Assembly (NCBI RefSeq): GCF_002095435.2
Contig: NZ_MJEJ02000054.1
Span: forward strand, 124,001 to 188,000
Reading direction: 5' to 3'
Source of the DNA: Williamsia sp. 1138
GTDB taxonomy: Bacteria; Actinomycetota; Actinomycetes; Mycobacteriales; Mycobacteriaceae
DNA: 64,000 nucleotides
The stretch's first letter is position 1; each line of letters begins with the position of its first letter. Positions 43,804-53,305 of this stretch are shown in pieces. A model generated the notes under the pieces. The model did not search any database. It was given only the letters and a program-made list of their open reading frames with translations, and was not told the origin of the DNA. The translations under genes were made by a program, and so were the position numbers.

Positions 43804-45981
43804 TCAGTACTTCTCGCCCTTGGCCGCCTTGTCGACGAGCGACTGCGGCGGCTCGAAGTTGCTGCCGTACTTGCTCGCGAGATCGCGGGCGCGGTCGACG
43901 AAGCCCTGCAGACCACCCTCGTACTGGTTGATGTACTGGATGACGCCACCGGTCCACGCCGGGAAACCGATGCCGAAGATCGACCCGATGTTGGCGTCGG
44001 CGACGGTCTCGAGCACACCCTCGTCGAAACACTTGACGGTTTCGAGGGCCTCGGCGAAGAGCATGCGCTCTTTCATGTCCTCGAACGGGATCGTCTTCGA
44101 GCCCGAGTTGAACGTCTCACGCAGACCCGGCCAGATGCCGACGCGCTTGCCGTTCTCGTCGTAGTCGTAGAAGCCCTTGCCACCCGAGCGTCCCGGGCGG
44201 CCGAGCTCGTCGACCATCTTGTCCACGACAGCCGAAGAACCGTGGTCGGGGACCTCTTTGCCCTCGTTGGCGAGTGCCTTCTCGGTCTCCTTGCGGATCT
44301 TCTGCGGCAGGGTCAGCGTCAGCTCGTCCATGAGCTGCAGTGGCGGTGCCGGGTAACCGGCCTGCGCGCCTGCCTGCTCGATGAACGCCGGCTCCACACC
44401 TTCGCCGACGGCCGCGATGGCCTCGTTGACGAAGGTGCCGATGACCCGCGAGGTGAAGAAGCCGCGGCTGTCGTTGACGACGATCGGGGTCTTGCGGATC
44501 TGCAGGGTGTAGTCGATGACCTTGGCCAGGACCGCGTCAGAGGTCTTGGCGCCCTTGATGATCTCCACCAGCGGCATCTTGTCGACCGGCGAGAAGAAGT
44601 GGATCCCGATGAAGTCCTCGGACCGCTTGACACCCTCGGCCAGGCTGGTGATCGGCAGGGTCGAGGTGTTGGAGCCCAGGATGGCGTCGGGTTCGACGAT
44701 GTCTTCGATCTCCTGGAACACCTTGTGCTTGACCTCGACCGACTCGAACGCGGCCTCGATCACGAGATCGACACCCTTGAAGTCCGCGGCGTCGACGGTC
44801 GGGGTGATGCGGGCCAGCAGCTCGTCCGACTTCTCCTTCGTGGTCTTGCCACGCGAGAGCGCCTTCTCTTCGAGCTTGATCGCATAGCCCTTGCCCTTTT
44901 CGGCGGCTTCGATGTTGATGTCCTTGAGGACGACCTCGATGCCCGACTTGGCAGAGACGTAAGCAATGGCAGCGCCCATCATCCCGGCACCGATGACGCC
45001 GACCTTCTTGGCGGTGAACTTCTCGAAACCGTCGGGACGCGACGCGCCGCCGTTGATGGCCTGCAGGTCGAAGAAGAACGCCTTGATCATGTTCTGCGCG
45101 ACCTGACCGGTCACCAGCGACACGAAGTAGCGGGTCTCGACCTGGTCGGCGGTGTCGACGTCGACGTACGCGCCTTCGATGGCCGCAGCCATGATCGCGC
45201 GCGGCGCCGGCATCGGGGCACCCTTGAGCTGCTGACGCAGCAGCGACGGGATCGCCGGGAGCATCTGTGCGAGCGACGGGCTGGTCGGCGAGCCGCCGGG
45301 CATCTTGTAGCCCTTTTTGTCCCACGGCTGTGCAGCCTCGGGATTGGCCGCGATCCAGGCCTTGGCGGCGGGGATCAGTTCCTCGATCGAACCGACGACC
45401 TCGTCGACGATGCCGGTCTCCTTGGCCTGGGCCGGCTTGAACCGGTTGCCCTGCAACAGAACACTCATCAACGCGTTCTGGATACCGAGCAGACGCACGG
45501 TACGCACCACGCCGCCGCCGCCGGGCAGCAGGCCCAGCGTGACCTCGGGCAGGCCGATCTGGCTGCCCTTGACGTCGGCCGCGATGCGGTGATGCGTGTG
45601 CAGCGCGATCTCGAGGCCGCCACCGAGTGCGGCGCCGTTGATGGCTGCCACGACGGGCTTGCCGAGAGTCTCGAGCCGGCGGAGCACGGCCTTCATGCCG
45701 TTGGTGGTGTTGGTGATCTGGGTGGCCAACTCGACCTTGTCGACGCCCTTGCGATCAGCGGTCATGTCCTTGAGGTCACCACCGGCGAAGAAGGTCTTCT
45801 TGGCCGACGTCAGGATGACGCCTGAGATGTTGTCCTTCTCGGCCTCGAGACGATCGACCGTTGCGGCCATCGAGGTGGTGTACAGCCCGTTCATCGTGTT
45901 GGCGCCCTGATTCGGGTCGTCCATGGTGAGCAGGACGACGCCGTCGCTGTCCTGTTCCCAGTTGATCATGTTGTCGGTCAT
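43804..45981 (-). CDS. fadB: Fatty-acid oxidation multifunctional protein (enoyl-CoA hydratase / 3-hydroxyacyl-CoA dehydrogenase)
   Basis: A 725-residue fusion performing hydration and NAD-dependent dehydrogenation in beta-oxidation. The crotonase half (about 1-190) contains ALGGGLEIALHTHHRIAADVKGSQIGLPEVTLGLLPGGGG with both catalytic Glu residues. The dehydrogenase half starts with the Rossmann loop KVGVIGAGMMGAAIAYVSA and continues with LGSNTSTLPITSLA and FIGIHFFSPVDKMPLVEII containing the catalytic His. Length and order match M. tuberculosis Rv0860. It follows fadA by 45 bases, forming the trifunctional complex operon. The ATG at 45981 is chosen over an in-frame TTG at 45993. Confidence 0.97.
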   Translation of the reverse strand: MTDNMINWEQDSDGVVLLTMDDPNQGANTMNGLYTTSMAATVDRLEAEKDNISGVILTSAKKTFFAGGDLKDMTADRKGVDKVELATQITNTTNGMKAVLRRLETLGKPVVAAINGAALGGGLEIALHTHHRIAADVKGSQIGLPEVTLGLLPGGGGVVRTVRLLGIQNALMSVLLQGNRFKPAQAKETGIVDEVVGSIEELIPAAKAWIAANPEAAQPWDKKGYKMPGGSPTSPSLAQMLPAIPSLLRQQLKGAPMPAPRAIMAAAIEGAYVDVDTADQVETRYFVSLVTGQVAQNMIKAFFFDLQAINGGASRPDGFEKFTAKKVGVIGAGMMGAAIAYVSAKSGIEVVLKDINIEAAEKGKGYAIKLEEKALSRGKTTKEKSDELLARITPTVDAADFKGVDLVIEAAFESVEVKHKVFQEIEDIVEPDAILGSNTSTLPITSLAEGVKRSEDFIGIHFFSPVDKMPLVEIIKGAKTSDAVLAKVIDYTLQIRKTPIVVNDSRGFFTSRVIGTFVNEAIAAVGEGVEPAFIEQAGAQAGYPAPPLQLMDELTLTLPQKIRKETEKALANEGKEVPDHGSSAVVDKMVDELGRPGRSGGKGFYDYDENGKRVGIWPGLRETFNSGSKTIPFEDMKERMLFAEALETVKCFDEGVLETVADANIGSIFGIGFPAWTGGVIQYINQYEGGLQGFVDRARDLASKYGSNFEPPQSLVDKAAKGEKY

Positions 45982-46026
45982 AGGTATTCGCAACTCTTTC
46001 GTGAAGTGGGGAAGGGCCGGAGAGGG

Positions 46027-47235
46027 TCAGACACGCTCGATGATCGTGGCGACACCCATGCCGCCGCCGATGCACAGGGTGATCAGGCCGTAGCGGCCGC
46101 CGGTGCGCTCGAGTTCGTCGAGGACGGTGCCGACCAGCATCGCGCCGGTGGCGCCGAGCGGGTGGCCCATGGCGATCGCGCCACCGTTGACGTTGGTCTT
46201 CTCGTGCGGGATGTTGAGATCCTTCATCCACTTCATGACCACCGAGGCGAATGCCTCGTTGAGCTCGAACACATCGATGTCGTCGATGGTCAGTCCGGCC
46301 TTGGCGAGAACGGCTTCGGTCGCCGGGGTGGGTCCGGTGAGCATGATCGTGGGATCGCTACCGGTCTGCGCGGTCGCGACGACGCGTGCACGTGCGGTCA
46401 GCCCGGCCTTCTTGCCTGCGGCCTCGCTACCGACCAGGACCAGCGCGGAACCGTCGACGATGCCGGACGAGTTGCCGCCGGTGTGCACGTGGTTGATCTT
46501 CTCGACGTTGACGTACTTCTGGCGCGCGACATCGTCGAATCCACCCATGGCGGCCAGACCCTCGAAGGCCGGCTTCAGCTTGCCGAGGCTCTCGACGGTG
46601 CTGCCCGGGCGACGATGCTCGTCGTAATCGAGCAGGGTGACGCCGTTGATGTCCTTGACCGGGACGACCGACTTGGCGAAGTATCCGGCCGACCAGGCGG
46701 CCTCGGCGCGGGCCTGCGACTCGGCGGCGTAAGCGTCGACGTCTTCGCGAGAGAAGCCCTCGATGGTGGCGATCAGGTCGGCACCGATGCCCTGCGGAGC
46801 GATGTAGAGATCGAATGCGGTGGTCGGGTCGGTGAACATGGCGCCGCCGTCGCTGCCCATCGGCACGCGAGACATCGACTCCACACCACCGGCGATGACC
46901 AGCTGGTCCCAGCCGGAGGCGACCTTCTGGGCGGCGAGGTTGGTGGCCTCGAGTCCGGAGGCGCAGAAGCGGTTGATCTGGGTTCCGGGAACGGTGTCGG
47001 GCAGACCTGCCACGAGGGCGGCCGTCCGCGGGAGTACCGCACCCTGCTCGCCGACCGGCGACACGATGCCCAGCACGACGTCGTTGATGTCGGCGGGGTC
47101 GAGATCGGGGAAGCGAACCTTGAGTTCGTTGATGAGCCCGACCACGAGGTCGACGGGCTTGACGCTGTGCAACGAGCCCTTACGTTGCTTGCCGCGAGGC
47201 GTACGAATTGCCTCGAAGATGTATGCATCAGTCAC
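46027..47235 (-). CDS. fadA: Acetyl-CoA acyltransferase (3-ketoacyl-CoA thiolase)
   Basis: The 402-residue thiolase subunit of the beta-oxidation complex, cleaving 3-ketoacyl-CoA with CoA. The nucleophilic Cys91 ([13 protein letters not shown]), the GHPLGATGA block with the catalytic His and the C-terminal CIGGGMG with the second Cys are all present. The GTG at 47235 has AAAGGAAA about seven bases upstream; the frame is open further upstream but is non-coding in character. Gene order fadA-fadB equals Rv0859-Rv0860. Confidence 0.97.
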   Translation of the reverse strand: MTDAYIFEAIRTPRGKQRKGSLHSVKPVDLVVGLINELKVRFPDLDPADINDVVLGIVSPVGEQGAVLPRTAALVAGLPDTVPGTQINRFCASGLEATNLAAQKVASGWDQLVIAGGVESMSRVPMGSDGGAMFTDPTTAFDLYIAPQGIGADLIATIEGFSREDVDAYAAESQARAEAAWSAGYFAKSVVPVKDINGVTLLDYDEHRRPGSTVESLGKLKPAFEGLAAMGGFDDVARQKYVNVEKINHVHTGGNSSGIVDGSALVLVGSEAAGKKAGLTARARVVATAQTGSDPTIMLTGPTPATEAVLAKAGLTIDDIDVFELNEAFASVVMKWMKDLNIPHEKTNVNGGAIAMGHPLGATGAMLVGTVLDELERTGGRYGLITLCIGGGMGVATIIERV

Positions 47236-47382
47236 GCTGGGGTTTCCTTTCAGATGAACTGCGCTGTTCGCCAGCGCTCGCCTTCGATCTAACACTAGGC
47301 TAACGCGCTGTAACTTATTTGACCATACCCCGAGTACAGAGCAGCATTCAATCGTCCGATCATGCGCTAGGGTTGATTCACA

Positions 47383-48627
47383 ATGTCCTCGAACCCCGAT
47401 GTCGCGGACGGCCAGCGAACACAGCGTCATCGTCGGCCGGCCGACCGCAAAGACCAGCTCACCGACCGTGCTGCCGAACTCTTCCTGGCGCGCGGCTACG
47501 ACCATGTCTCGGTGGCGGACATCGCGAAGGCCGCAGGGGTGACGGGACCGTCGATCTATCGGCACTTCGTCGACAAACAGGCGATTCTCTATGCGGCGGT
47601 GATGTCGGGCGTCGAGGACATAGAGAAGTGCACCGACACCGCACTGGCCCCCGGGGACGACGGAGAGATACCGATCGACAAGGCCATCGAGAAGCTGTGC
47701 GCCCTCGGTGTGACCAATCCGCGGTCGGCTGCCCTGTGGCGCTGGTCCACCGCGCACCTCACGCCGGACCAGAACGACGAGGTCGCCCGGCGTACCCGCA
47801 AGGTGCTGCAGCGATGGTCGGGTGCGGTGTTCGCCCATCGCACCGACCTGTCCGCCCGCGACATCGATCAGCTGGCCTGGTCGATCCTGAGCGTCAACGG
47901 CAGCGTGTCGGTGCACCGCACCCGTATCTCGACCTCACGGGCCGTCGCGCAACTGGTCAAACTCGTCGACAGGGTTGTCGAGCTGACCCCCGAACACGCC
48001 GCCCCCATCCCACCGATGCCCCGTGCGATGGCCGAACCGTCCGGCCGCCGGGACGAGATCCTCGACGCCGCCGCAGCCCTGTTCCAGCAGCGCGGGTTCG
48101 CGACCGTCGGTGTCGACGAGATCGGCGAGGCCGTGGGGATCACCGGACCCAGTGTCTACAAACACTTTCCGAGCAAACAGGCGATTCTCATCGGCATCAG
48201 TCAGCGGAGCGCGAACCGGCTGGAGGCCAGTGCCATAGCGGCGTACTCGATCGCCTCCGATCCGCAATCGCTGCTGGCGGTACTCGTGGAGTCGTACGTC
48301 CAGGTGCTGACGTCGACGCCCGACCTGTCGGTGTCGTTCAACAGCCGAAGTGTGCTCGAACGCTTCGACAACGGCGATCTGATCACCTATCAGCGCCGGT
48401 ACGTGGGACGCTGGGTGAACCTGGTCGAGCAGATCGAGACCGACCTACCGACCCCGGAGGCCGCGGTGACCGTGCACGCAGCACTGACGATTGCCAACGA
48501 CGCCATGCGCTTGCGCCGCAACTGGAGCAGGCCCGACATGCCGGCCCTGCTGGCATACCTGATGAAAGGCGTTCTCGGACTGCCCGAGGCCGCGCCGAAC
48601 GGGCGGGCCGGGAACGTCCTGCCGTGA
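47383..48627 (+). CDS. Tandem double-TetR transcriptional regulator
   Basis: A 414-residue protein made of two complete TetR units on one chain. The first helix-turn-helix is [28 protein letters not shown] (about 43-70), the second [28 protein letters not shown] (about 242-269), each followed by a helical ligand domain. The chain could bind DNA as an intramolecular pseudo-dimer. It is divergent from fadA across 147 bases, making fadAB its most likely target. Its stop overlaps the start of the cyclase gene (GTGA), so regulator and cyclase are made together. Confidence 0.93.
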   Translation: MSSNPDVADGQRTQRHRRPADRKDQLTDRAAELFLARGYDHVSVADIAKAAGVTGPSIYRHFVDKQAILYAAVMSGVEDIEKCTDTALAPGDDGEIPIDKAIEKLCALGVTNPRSAALWRWSTAHLTPDQNDEVARRTRKVLQRWSGAVFAHRTDLSARDIDQLAWSILSVNGSVSVHRTRISTSRAVAQLVKLVDRVVELTPEHAAPIPPMPRAMAEPSGRRDEILDAAAALFQQRGFATVGVDEIGEAVGITGPSVYKHFPSKQAILIGISQRSANRLEASAIAAYSIASDPQSLLAVLVESYVQVLTSTPDLSVSFNSRSVLERFDNGDLITYQRRYVGRWVNLVEQIETDLPTPEAAVTVHAALTIANDAMRLRRNWSRPDMPALLAYLMKGVLGLPEAAPNGRAGNVLP

Positions 48628-49559
48628 CCGAACAGGCCGATATCAGCGCGAAGACCATCGAGACGCAGTTGCTCGGCGGAGAGCGCCTCTTCACGCTCGA
48701 AGACATGACCGCGGCTCTGAACATCTCCGAAGATCACGCCCGGCGGGTCTGGTCGGCATTCGGTTTCACGATGGAGGGCGACGACAAACTCTTCACCGCC
48801 GACGACGTCCAGGCTCTGCAGCTCGTCCGGGGGTTGGACGAGGGACAGCCGCCTGAGTTCGAGATCGCGATGGCGCGGGCTCTCGGCCAGACGATGTCGC
48901 GCCTGGCGGACTGGGAGGCGGGCAACATGGCCGATCGCATCCGCAGCGGCGACAGTCCGGATCTCGAGACCATGTTGAATGCGGTCCAGCGGGTGCAAAC
49001 CCTCGTCTGGCGCCGTCACCTCGCGTCCGCGCTGCAGAATGCATTGGCGACCACCGACGGTGTGAACCGCACGCTCGCGGTCGGGTTCGTCGACATCGTC
49101 GGGTACACCAGCCTGTCCCGCAAGATCGGCATGGATGAACTCGACGGCCTGCTCGAAACGTTCGAGACCAACGCCTACCTGGTGATCACCTCTCGCGGTG
49201 GCCGGGTGGTGAAGACCCTCGGCGATGCCGTGATGTTCGAGGTCGAGGACCCCGCAGCAGCGGCGGACATAGCCCTTGCGTTGCAACAACTCACAGACGA
49301 ACACGGACTCCCACCGCTACGCGTCGGCATCGCCTTCGGCACCGTGCTGACCCGGCTCGGCGATGTCTTCGGTGAACCGGTCAATATCGCGGCCCGGCTG
49401 ACCAGTTCGGCCCGACCAGGCACCGTCCTCGCCGACACCGAACTCGGGAACGCGATCGAAAGCGACGATCGCTTCTTCCTCAAATCGATCGGCAGCCTGC
49501 ACGTGCGGGGCTACAAACGGCTTCGGGCCAGTGTGCTCGAGGCGAACAAGAAGGCCTGA
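48624..49559 (+). CDS. Class III adenylate/guanylate cyclase
   Basis: A 311-residue soluble cyclase. An N-terminal helical domain (1-145), similar in layout to the pH-sensing regulatory domain of mycobacterial Rv1264/Rv2212, precedes the catalytic domain. The catalytic residues are intact: metal ligands Asp157 (GFVDIVGYTSL) and Asp201 (LGDAVM), purine-specifying Lys197 and Asp or equivalent nearby, and transition-state pair Asn254/Arg258 (NIAAR). It is therefore expected to make cAMP, as a homodimer. The GTG start overlaps the TGA of the double-TetR gene, linking cAMP synthesis with a regulator beside fadAB. A long palindrome follows the stop. Confidence 0.93.
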   Translation: MTEQADISAKTIETQLLGGERLFTLEDMTAALNISEDHARRVWSAFGFTMEGDDKLFTADDVQALQLVRGLDEGQPPEFEIAMARALGQTMSRLADWEAGNMADRIRSGDSPDLETMLNAVQRVQTLVWRRHLASALQNALATTDGVNRTLAVGFVDIVGYTSLSRKIGMDELDGLLETFETNAYLVITSRGGRVVKTLGDAVMFEVEDPAAAADIALALQQLTDEHGLPPLRVGIAFGTVLTRLGDVFGEPVNIAARLTSSARPGTVLADTELGNAIESDDRFFLKSIGSLHVRGYKRLRASVLEANKKA

Positions 49560-49564
49560 GCCCC

Positions 49565-49634
49565 ACAAAAGCACACCGTTCGGTCACACGCACCTGTTTG
49601 AACGTGTGTTTGTGACCGAACGGTGTGTTTTTGT
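49565..49634. repeat. 70-bp palindrome between convergent genes, probable bidirectional terminator
   Basis: Arms 49565-49588 and 49611-49634 pair at 23 of 24 positions (core CACACCGTTCGGTCACA, AAAA/TTTT outside), and an inner CAC/GTG adds three pairs after a 2-nt mismatch. It starts five bases past the cyclase stop and lies 17 bases past the stop of the convergent reductase. Confidence 0.82.
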
Positions 49635-49651
49635 TTGTGAGACTGCAGATT

Positions 49652-51586
49652 TCACAGCTCGGCGCCGAGGCGGTATCCCTCGTCGATGGCGTGGCTCAGT
49701 CGGCGCGGTGTGACCGAGTCGCCGATGATGCTGACGTTCTTGCCCGGTTCGAGCCCCAGCAGCGGCGCCGGAACGCGTGGCTGATGCCAGACGGTGAGCG
49801 CGTCCTCGACCTCTGTGTCGGGACCTCCGAATACGGGACGAAGCAGTTGCGGCTGCGATGCGTCGCCGGGGACCACCAGCGAGTGCCCCACCTTGAAATC
49901 GACCCCGGCAGCGCCGAGTCTGCCGAGCAGCGGCCCGGCACTCTCCGCCGGTACCCGTGTGGCGAGTCCGGTGAGCGCGGTGGCGAAGGTGACCCGCCAA
50001 CCCGCCTGTGCCAGAGCCTCTGCCGCGGAGTAGGCGGGCCAGAACCCGTCGCCCTCGTCGTACACAACAGCGCGGCGGCTCGCCGAATCGGGAAGTCGAC
50101 CCAGCAGTACATCGTCGACCGTCACCGCAGGCCGGTCGCCCAGCCCGACTGGTAGATCCGCAGGTCGTGACCCGGTGGCGACAACGACGTGATCTGCCGC
50201 TTCCAGAATATCTGCCACATCATCGACTTCGATACCGGCAGAAAGGTTCACATCGACCTTCAGGCGTCGGAGTTCGCGCTGAAGATAGTCGATGACGTCC
50301 CCCAGGGTCGCGCGGTGGGGTGCAGCAGCAGCAACCCTGACAGCACCACCGAGAACTGTGCTCTGCTCGAACAAGGTGACGTGATGCCCCCGACCTGCTG
50401 CGACGCGAGCAGCTTCCAGTCCTGCCGGGCCACCGCCGATCACGTACACCTCCTTGGACTTCGGTGCCGGGACTCCCACGCCCGGATGCCTGCCACGACC
50501 GATTTCGGCGTTCACCGCACAGTGCAGATGTGGGTCGAATGCCCGGCAGTCCTGATTGATCCCGAGAAAGCCTCGGATCTCGTCGAGCCGGCCGGTCTCC
50601 GATTTGATCGGGAGGTCTGGATCGGCGATCAGTGCCCGCGCCATACCCACCATGTCCACGTGCCCGTTCTTGATGGCGTGGTCTGCTGTCGCCGCATCCC
50701 GGATCCGTTGACCGACGAGAGTCGGAACCCCGGTCGCCGCACGGACTCTCGACGCCGACGGGATGGCGACCCCATCTTCGTTGGTCGAGTCCTTCACGTA
50801 TCTGCCGCGGGTGCCGTGGGTGATGCTGAAGTAGTCGATCCCGAGATCCGCCAGATTCTCTGCACTACGCACGCAGTCCTCGATGCCCATCCCGCCGGGG
50901 ATCTCTTCTTCGCCACTGAGTCGCACCCCGAGAACGAACCCGGCGGGAATGACCGACCGCATCGCCTCGATCACCAAGCGGGTGAACCGCATCCGATTCT
51001 CGAAAGACCCGCCGAAGCTGTCAGTCCTTCGGTTGGTCAGCGGTGACATGAACTGGGCCGGTAGATAGCCGTGGGCAGCGTGCACCTCGACTCCGTCTGC
51101 ACCTGCCTTGACCAGGTTCTCGGTCGAAATCCGCCAGCCTTCGACGATGTCCTCGATCTCGGGGACGGTCAACTCGTGTGGCGGGTAGGCGTCGCGCGCC
51201 GTCTTGATCGCCGACGGAGCCGAGGGCGGCGAATCCGATTCACCACCGATGAACTCTCGCCCGAGATGGCAGAGTTGCCCGATGAACCGCGCTCCGTGTC
51301 GGTGGATGACGTCAGCTTTTGCAGCGGCAGCGGGAACGAACTCGTCGCGGTATCCCTCGATGAGTTTTCTGGATCGCAGGGTCGTCGTCGGGTGTACCAC
51401 CGTGGCGCCACCGATGATCAGTCCTACTCCGCCGGCCGCCAGACGCTCGAAGTGCTCGGTGTCTCCGTGCGTGGGTACCCCGTGCTCTGCCATGCTCGTC
51501 CCGGCAGGCAAGGCGACCAGCCGGTTCTTGAGCGTGACCCCGCCGAGGTCACATGGCGAAAACAGGTGCGGGAAATCATTTCCCAT
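49652..51586 (-). CDS. Old-yellow-enzyme / 2,4-dienoyl-CoA-reductase-type FMN-FAD oxidoreductase
   Basis: A 644-residue protein. The N-terminal TIM barrel (about 1-370) has EVHAAHGYLPAQFMSPLTNRRTDSFGGSFENRMRF, the substrate/FMN signature. The C-terminal part has the FAD loop EVYVIGGGPAGLEAARVAAGRGHHV. The iron-sulfur loop between them is degraded: IRGFLGINQDCRAFDPHLHC keeps only the last two of the usual four cysteines. It probably reduces an enone or dienoyl-CoA; bile-acid BaiCD-like and dienoyl-CoA reductases share this build. The ATG at 51586 has AGAGG at six bases; the ATG at 51592 would touch that site. It follows the MFS gene by about 12 bases as an operon. Confidence 0.9.
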   Translation of the reverse strand: MGNDFPHLFSPCDLGGVTLKNRLVALPAGTSMAEHGVPTHGDTEHFERLAAGGVGLIIGGATVVHPTTTLRSRKLIEGYRDEFVPAAAAKADVIHRHGARFIGQLCHLGREFIGGESDSPPSAPSAIKTARDAYPPHELTVPEIEDIVEGWRISTENLVKAGADGVEVHAAHGYLPAQFMSPLTNRRTDSFGGSFENRMRFTRLVIEAMRSVIPAGFVLGVRLSGEEEIPGGMGIEDCVRSAENLADLGIDYFSITHGTRGRYVKDSTNEDGVAIPSASRVRAATGVPTLVGQRIRDAATADHAIKNGHVDMVGMARALIADPDLPIKSETGRLDEIRGFLGINQDCRAFDPHLHCAVNAEIGRGRHPGVGVPAPKSKEVYVIGGGPAGLEAARVAAGRGHHVTLFEQSTVLGGAVRVAAAAPHRATLGDVIDYLQRELRRLKVDVNLSAGIEVDDVADILEAADHVVVATGSRPADLPVGLGDRPAVTVDDVLLGRLPDSASRRAVVYDEGDGFWPAYSAAEALAQAGWRVTFATALTGLATRVPAESAGPLLGRLGAAGVDFKVGHSLVVPGDASQPQLLRPVFGGPDTEVEDALTVWHQPRVPAPLLGLEPGKNVSIIGDSVTPRRLSHAIDEGYRLGAEL

Positions 51587-51598
51587 CGACATCCTCTT

Positions 51599-53185
51599 TC
51601 ATCTTCTGTTCGTTCCCTCCTCGACAACCAGCACCCTGGTCACCGGCATGGACTCGAGGTGTGCTGCAACCCCTTCCCGCAAACGCATCTCCGGCACGGT
51701 GAGCCTCTCGGTTTCCTGCGAGATGTAGTCCGCCCAGGCATTGAAGGTGCAATGTTCCACGTAGGTGTCCGGGTGCTCCGCGGCCTGCATGACGGTGCAC
51801 CGCAGCGCTCCCAGACGAAGTCGGGAACGCCTCAGTTCCGCTATGTCATGCATGAAATGCGCGCGATTCTCCGGCGCCACAACGTACGTCGTCTCGACGA
51901 GCACCTGGCGGTCCCCGTACTCGACCTCGGGCAGCGCCACCGCCTCGAAATCCGCAGGGTCCGGAGCAATGCCCTCGCTCGGAAATATTCCCCGCCGCAG
52001 GACCCCGACAGCGGAAACGATCATCAGGCCTGCCGCGGTGGCGACAGCCGGAACCAGGCCGATGAAATCGGCGAGTACTCCCCACATGAGTGCTCCGACG
52101 GCTTGACTGCCCTGGAACATCAGCATGATGAAGGCGATGATGCGTGCCTTGATCCACGGAGGTACGACGCTGTGGGCCGCGATCATCCAGGTGCTCTGCA
52201 CCCCGACCCACGCAGCGCCGACGATCACCATCAGCACCAGGATCACGTCAAACCTGGTGGAGAATGCCATCCCCGCCAGAACGATCGCGTATGCGCCGGA
52301 TCCCAACGCGACGAATCGGTTCCAGCTCATCTTCGCCCGCAATGGCATCAGGACGATGGTGCCGACCACCGCTCCGACACCGATCGCGCCCGACATCACA
52401 CCGAACTCGAACGTGCTCGCGTGAAGGCGATCATGGGCAACAAGTGGCAGGAGAGCCCACAGACAGCTGGCCGGTATGCCGAATACGGTCAACCGGACCA
52501 GTAACCGGCGCGTCCACCTCGAGTGGCGGATGAACCGGATTCCCCCGGATACCGCTCTGCCGACCGGGCTTCGGGCACCGGTGCCCGCTGCGGCCGGCAC
52601 CTGCCAGGCTGCGATCACGGCGCAGCCTGCGAACAGGACTCCGACGCAGGCGAAGGCCCACGTCGATCCGAGTCCCGCCAGTATCGCACCGCCGATCAGC
52701 GGTCCGATCGCGCGTGCCCCATTGAACACCGCACCATCGACCGCCGGAACGACCGCCATCATGTCGCGGCTGACGAGGTGGGGCAACAGCGCTTGCCACA
52801 CGATGGCGACGACGGCGAGGCCTGCGCCGGCCACGAAAACGCTACCCATCAAGACCACGACGCCGACCTGGCCGAGGATGTCGAGAACAACGAGTACCAC
52901 CGACGCGATCAGCAAGATCACCGAGATGCCCACCAGAAGACGTCGATGGCTGGTGTATTCGGCAATGGCGCCGATCGGCAGTGCGAACAGGAAGAACGGC
53001 ACGCTGATCGCGAACTGAACAGCTGAGACCGTGGTCGCGGATTCGCCCGCTTCGGTGAGAATCCACTGCGCCGCGAGTACCAGGATCCACACTCCGACAC
53101 TGGCACCGAGTTCGACCAGGAGCATCAGACGCAGGCGGCGGACGCGCAGCGGCGCGAAGAATCCCATCTGCGCTGCGTCGGTCAC
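51599..53185 (-). CDS. MFS transporter (MFS_3 type) with C-terminal cytoplasmic domain
   Basis: A 528-residue protein. Residues 1-410 carry about 12 membrane segments of the MFS_3 (enterobactin-exporter-like) type. The C-terminal 110 residues form a soluble domain with VLVETTYVVAPENRAHFMHDIAELRRSRLRLGALRCTV, resembling the antibiotic-biosynthesis-monooxygenase-like tail found in this family. The GTG at 53185 is chosen because a perfect AGGAGG lies five bases upstream (53191-53196). It is divergent from the CurA-like reductase gene; the shared gap holds TGAAC/GTTCA half-sites. It may export a catabolic intermediate or import the substrate. Confidence 0.9.
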   Translation of the reverse strand: MTDAAQMGFFAPLRVRRLRLMLLVELGASVGVWILVLAAQWILTEAGESATTVSAVQFAISVPFFLFALPIGAIAEYTSHRRLLVGISVILLIASVVLVVLDILGQVGVVVLMGSVFVAGAGLAVVAIVWQALLPHLVSRDMMAVVPAVDGAVFNGARAIGPLIGGAILAGLGSTWAFACVGVLFAGCAVIAAWQVPAAAGTGARSPVGRAVSGGIRFIRHSRWTRRLLVRLTVFGIPASCLWALLPLVAHDRLHASTFEFGVMSGAIGVGAVVGTIVLMPLRAKMSWNRFVALGSGAYAIVLAGMAFSTRFDVILVLMVIVGAAWVGVQSTWMIAAHSVVPPWIKARIIAFIMLMFQGSQAVGALMWGVLADFIGLVPAVATAAGLMIVSAVGVLRRGIFPSEGIAPDPADFEAVALPEVEYGDRQVLVETTYVVAPENRAHFMHDIAELRRSRLRLGALRCTVMQAAEHPDTYVEHCTFNAWADYISQETERLTVPEMRLREGVAAHLESMPVTRVLVVEEGTNRR

Positions 53186-53250
53186 GTCTGCCTCCTCGCT
53201 TCGAATCCACTTCGACAACCCTGTTGCCTGAGTCGAATCTCACGATAGCC

Positions 53251-53280
53251 TGAACTGAAGTCTGTTCATTAAGAATGAAC
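53251..53280. promoter_or_regulatory. TGAAC/GTTCA operator-like cluster (site A)
   Basis: TGAAC (53251-53255), then eight bases, GTTCA (53264-53268), then seven bases and TGAAC (53276-53280). GTTCATT-AAG-AATGAAC at 53264-53280 is a perfect 7-3-7 inverted repeat. It lies in the gap between the divergent MFS and CurA-like genes. Confidence 0.62.
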
Positions 53281-53305
53281 CTCATCGAGAGTGGAGACAA
53301 CCCCC

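Noticed and set aside
44242-45825. A 527-codon + strand frame opposite fadB
   Set aside because: Asp/Gly/Arg/Leu-rich antisense translation without any motif; fadB is certain on the opposite strand.
50189-52504. Long + strand frames opposite the reductase and MFS genes
   Set aside because: They lack motifs and starts, and the minus-strand genes carry clear flavin and membrane-transport signatures.
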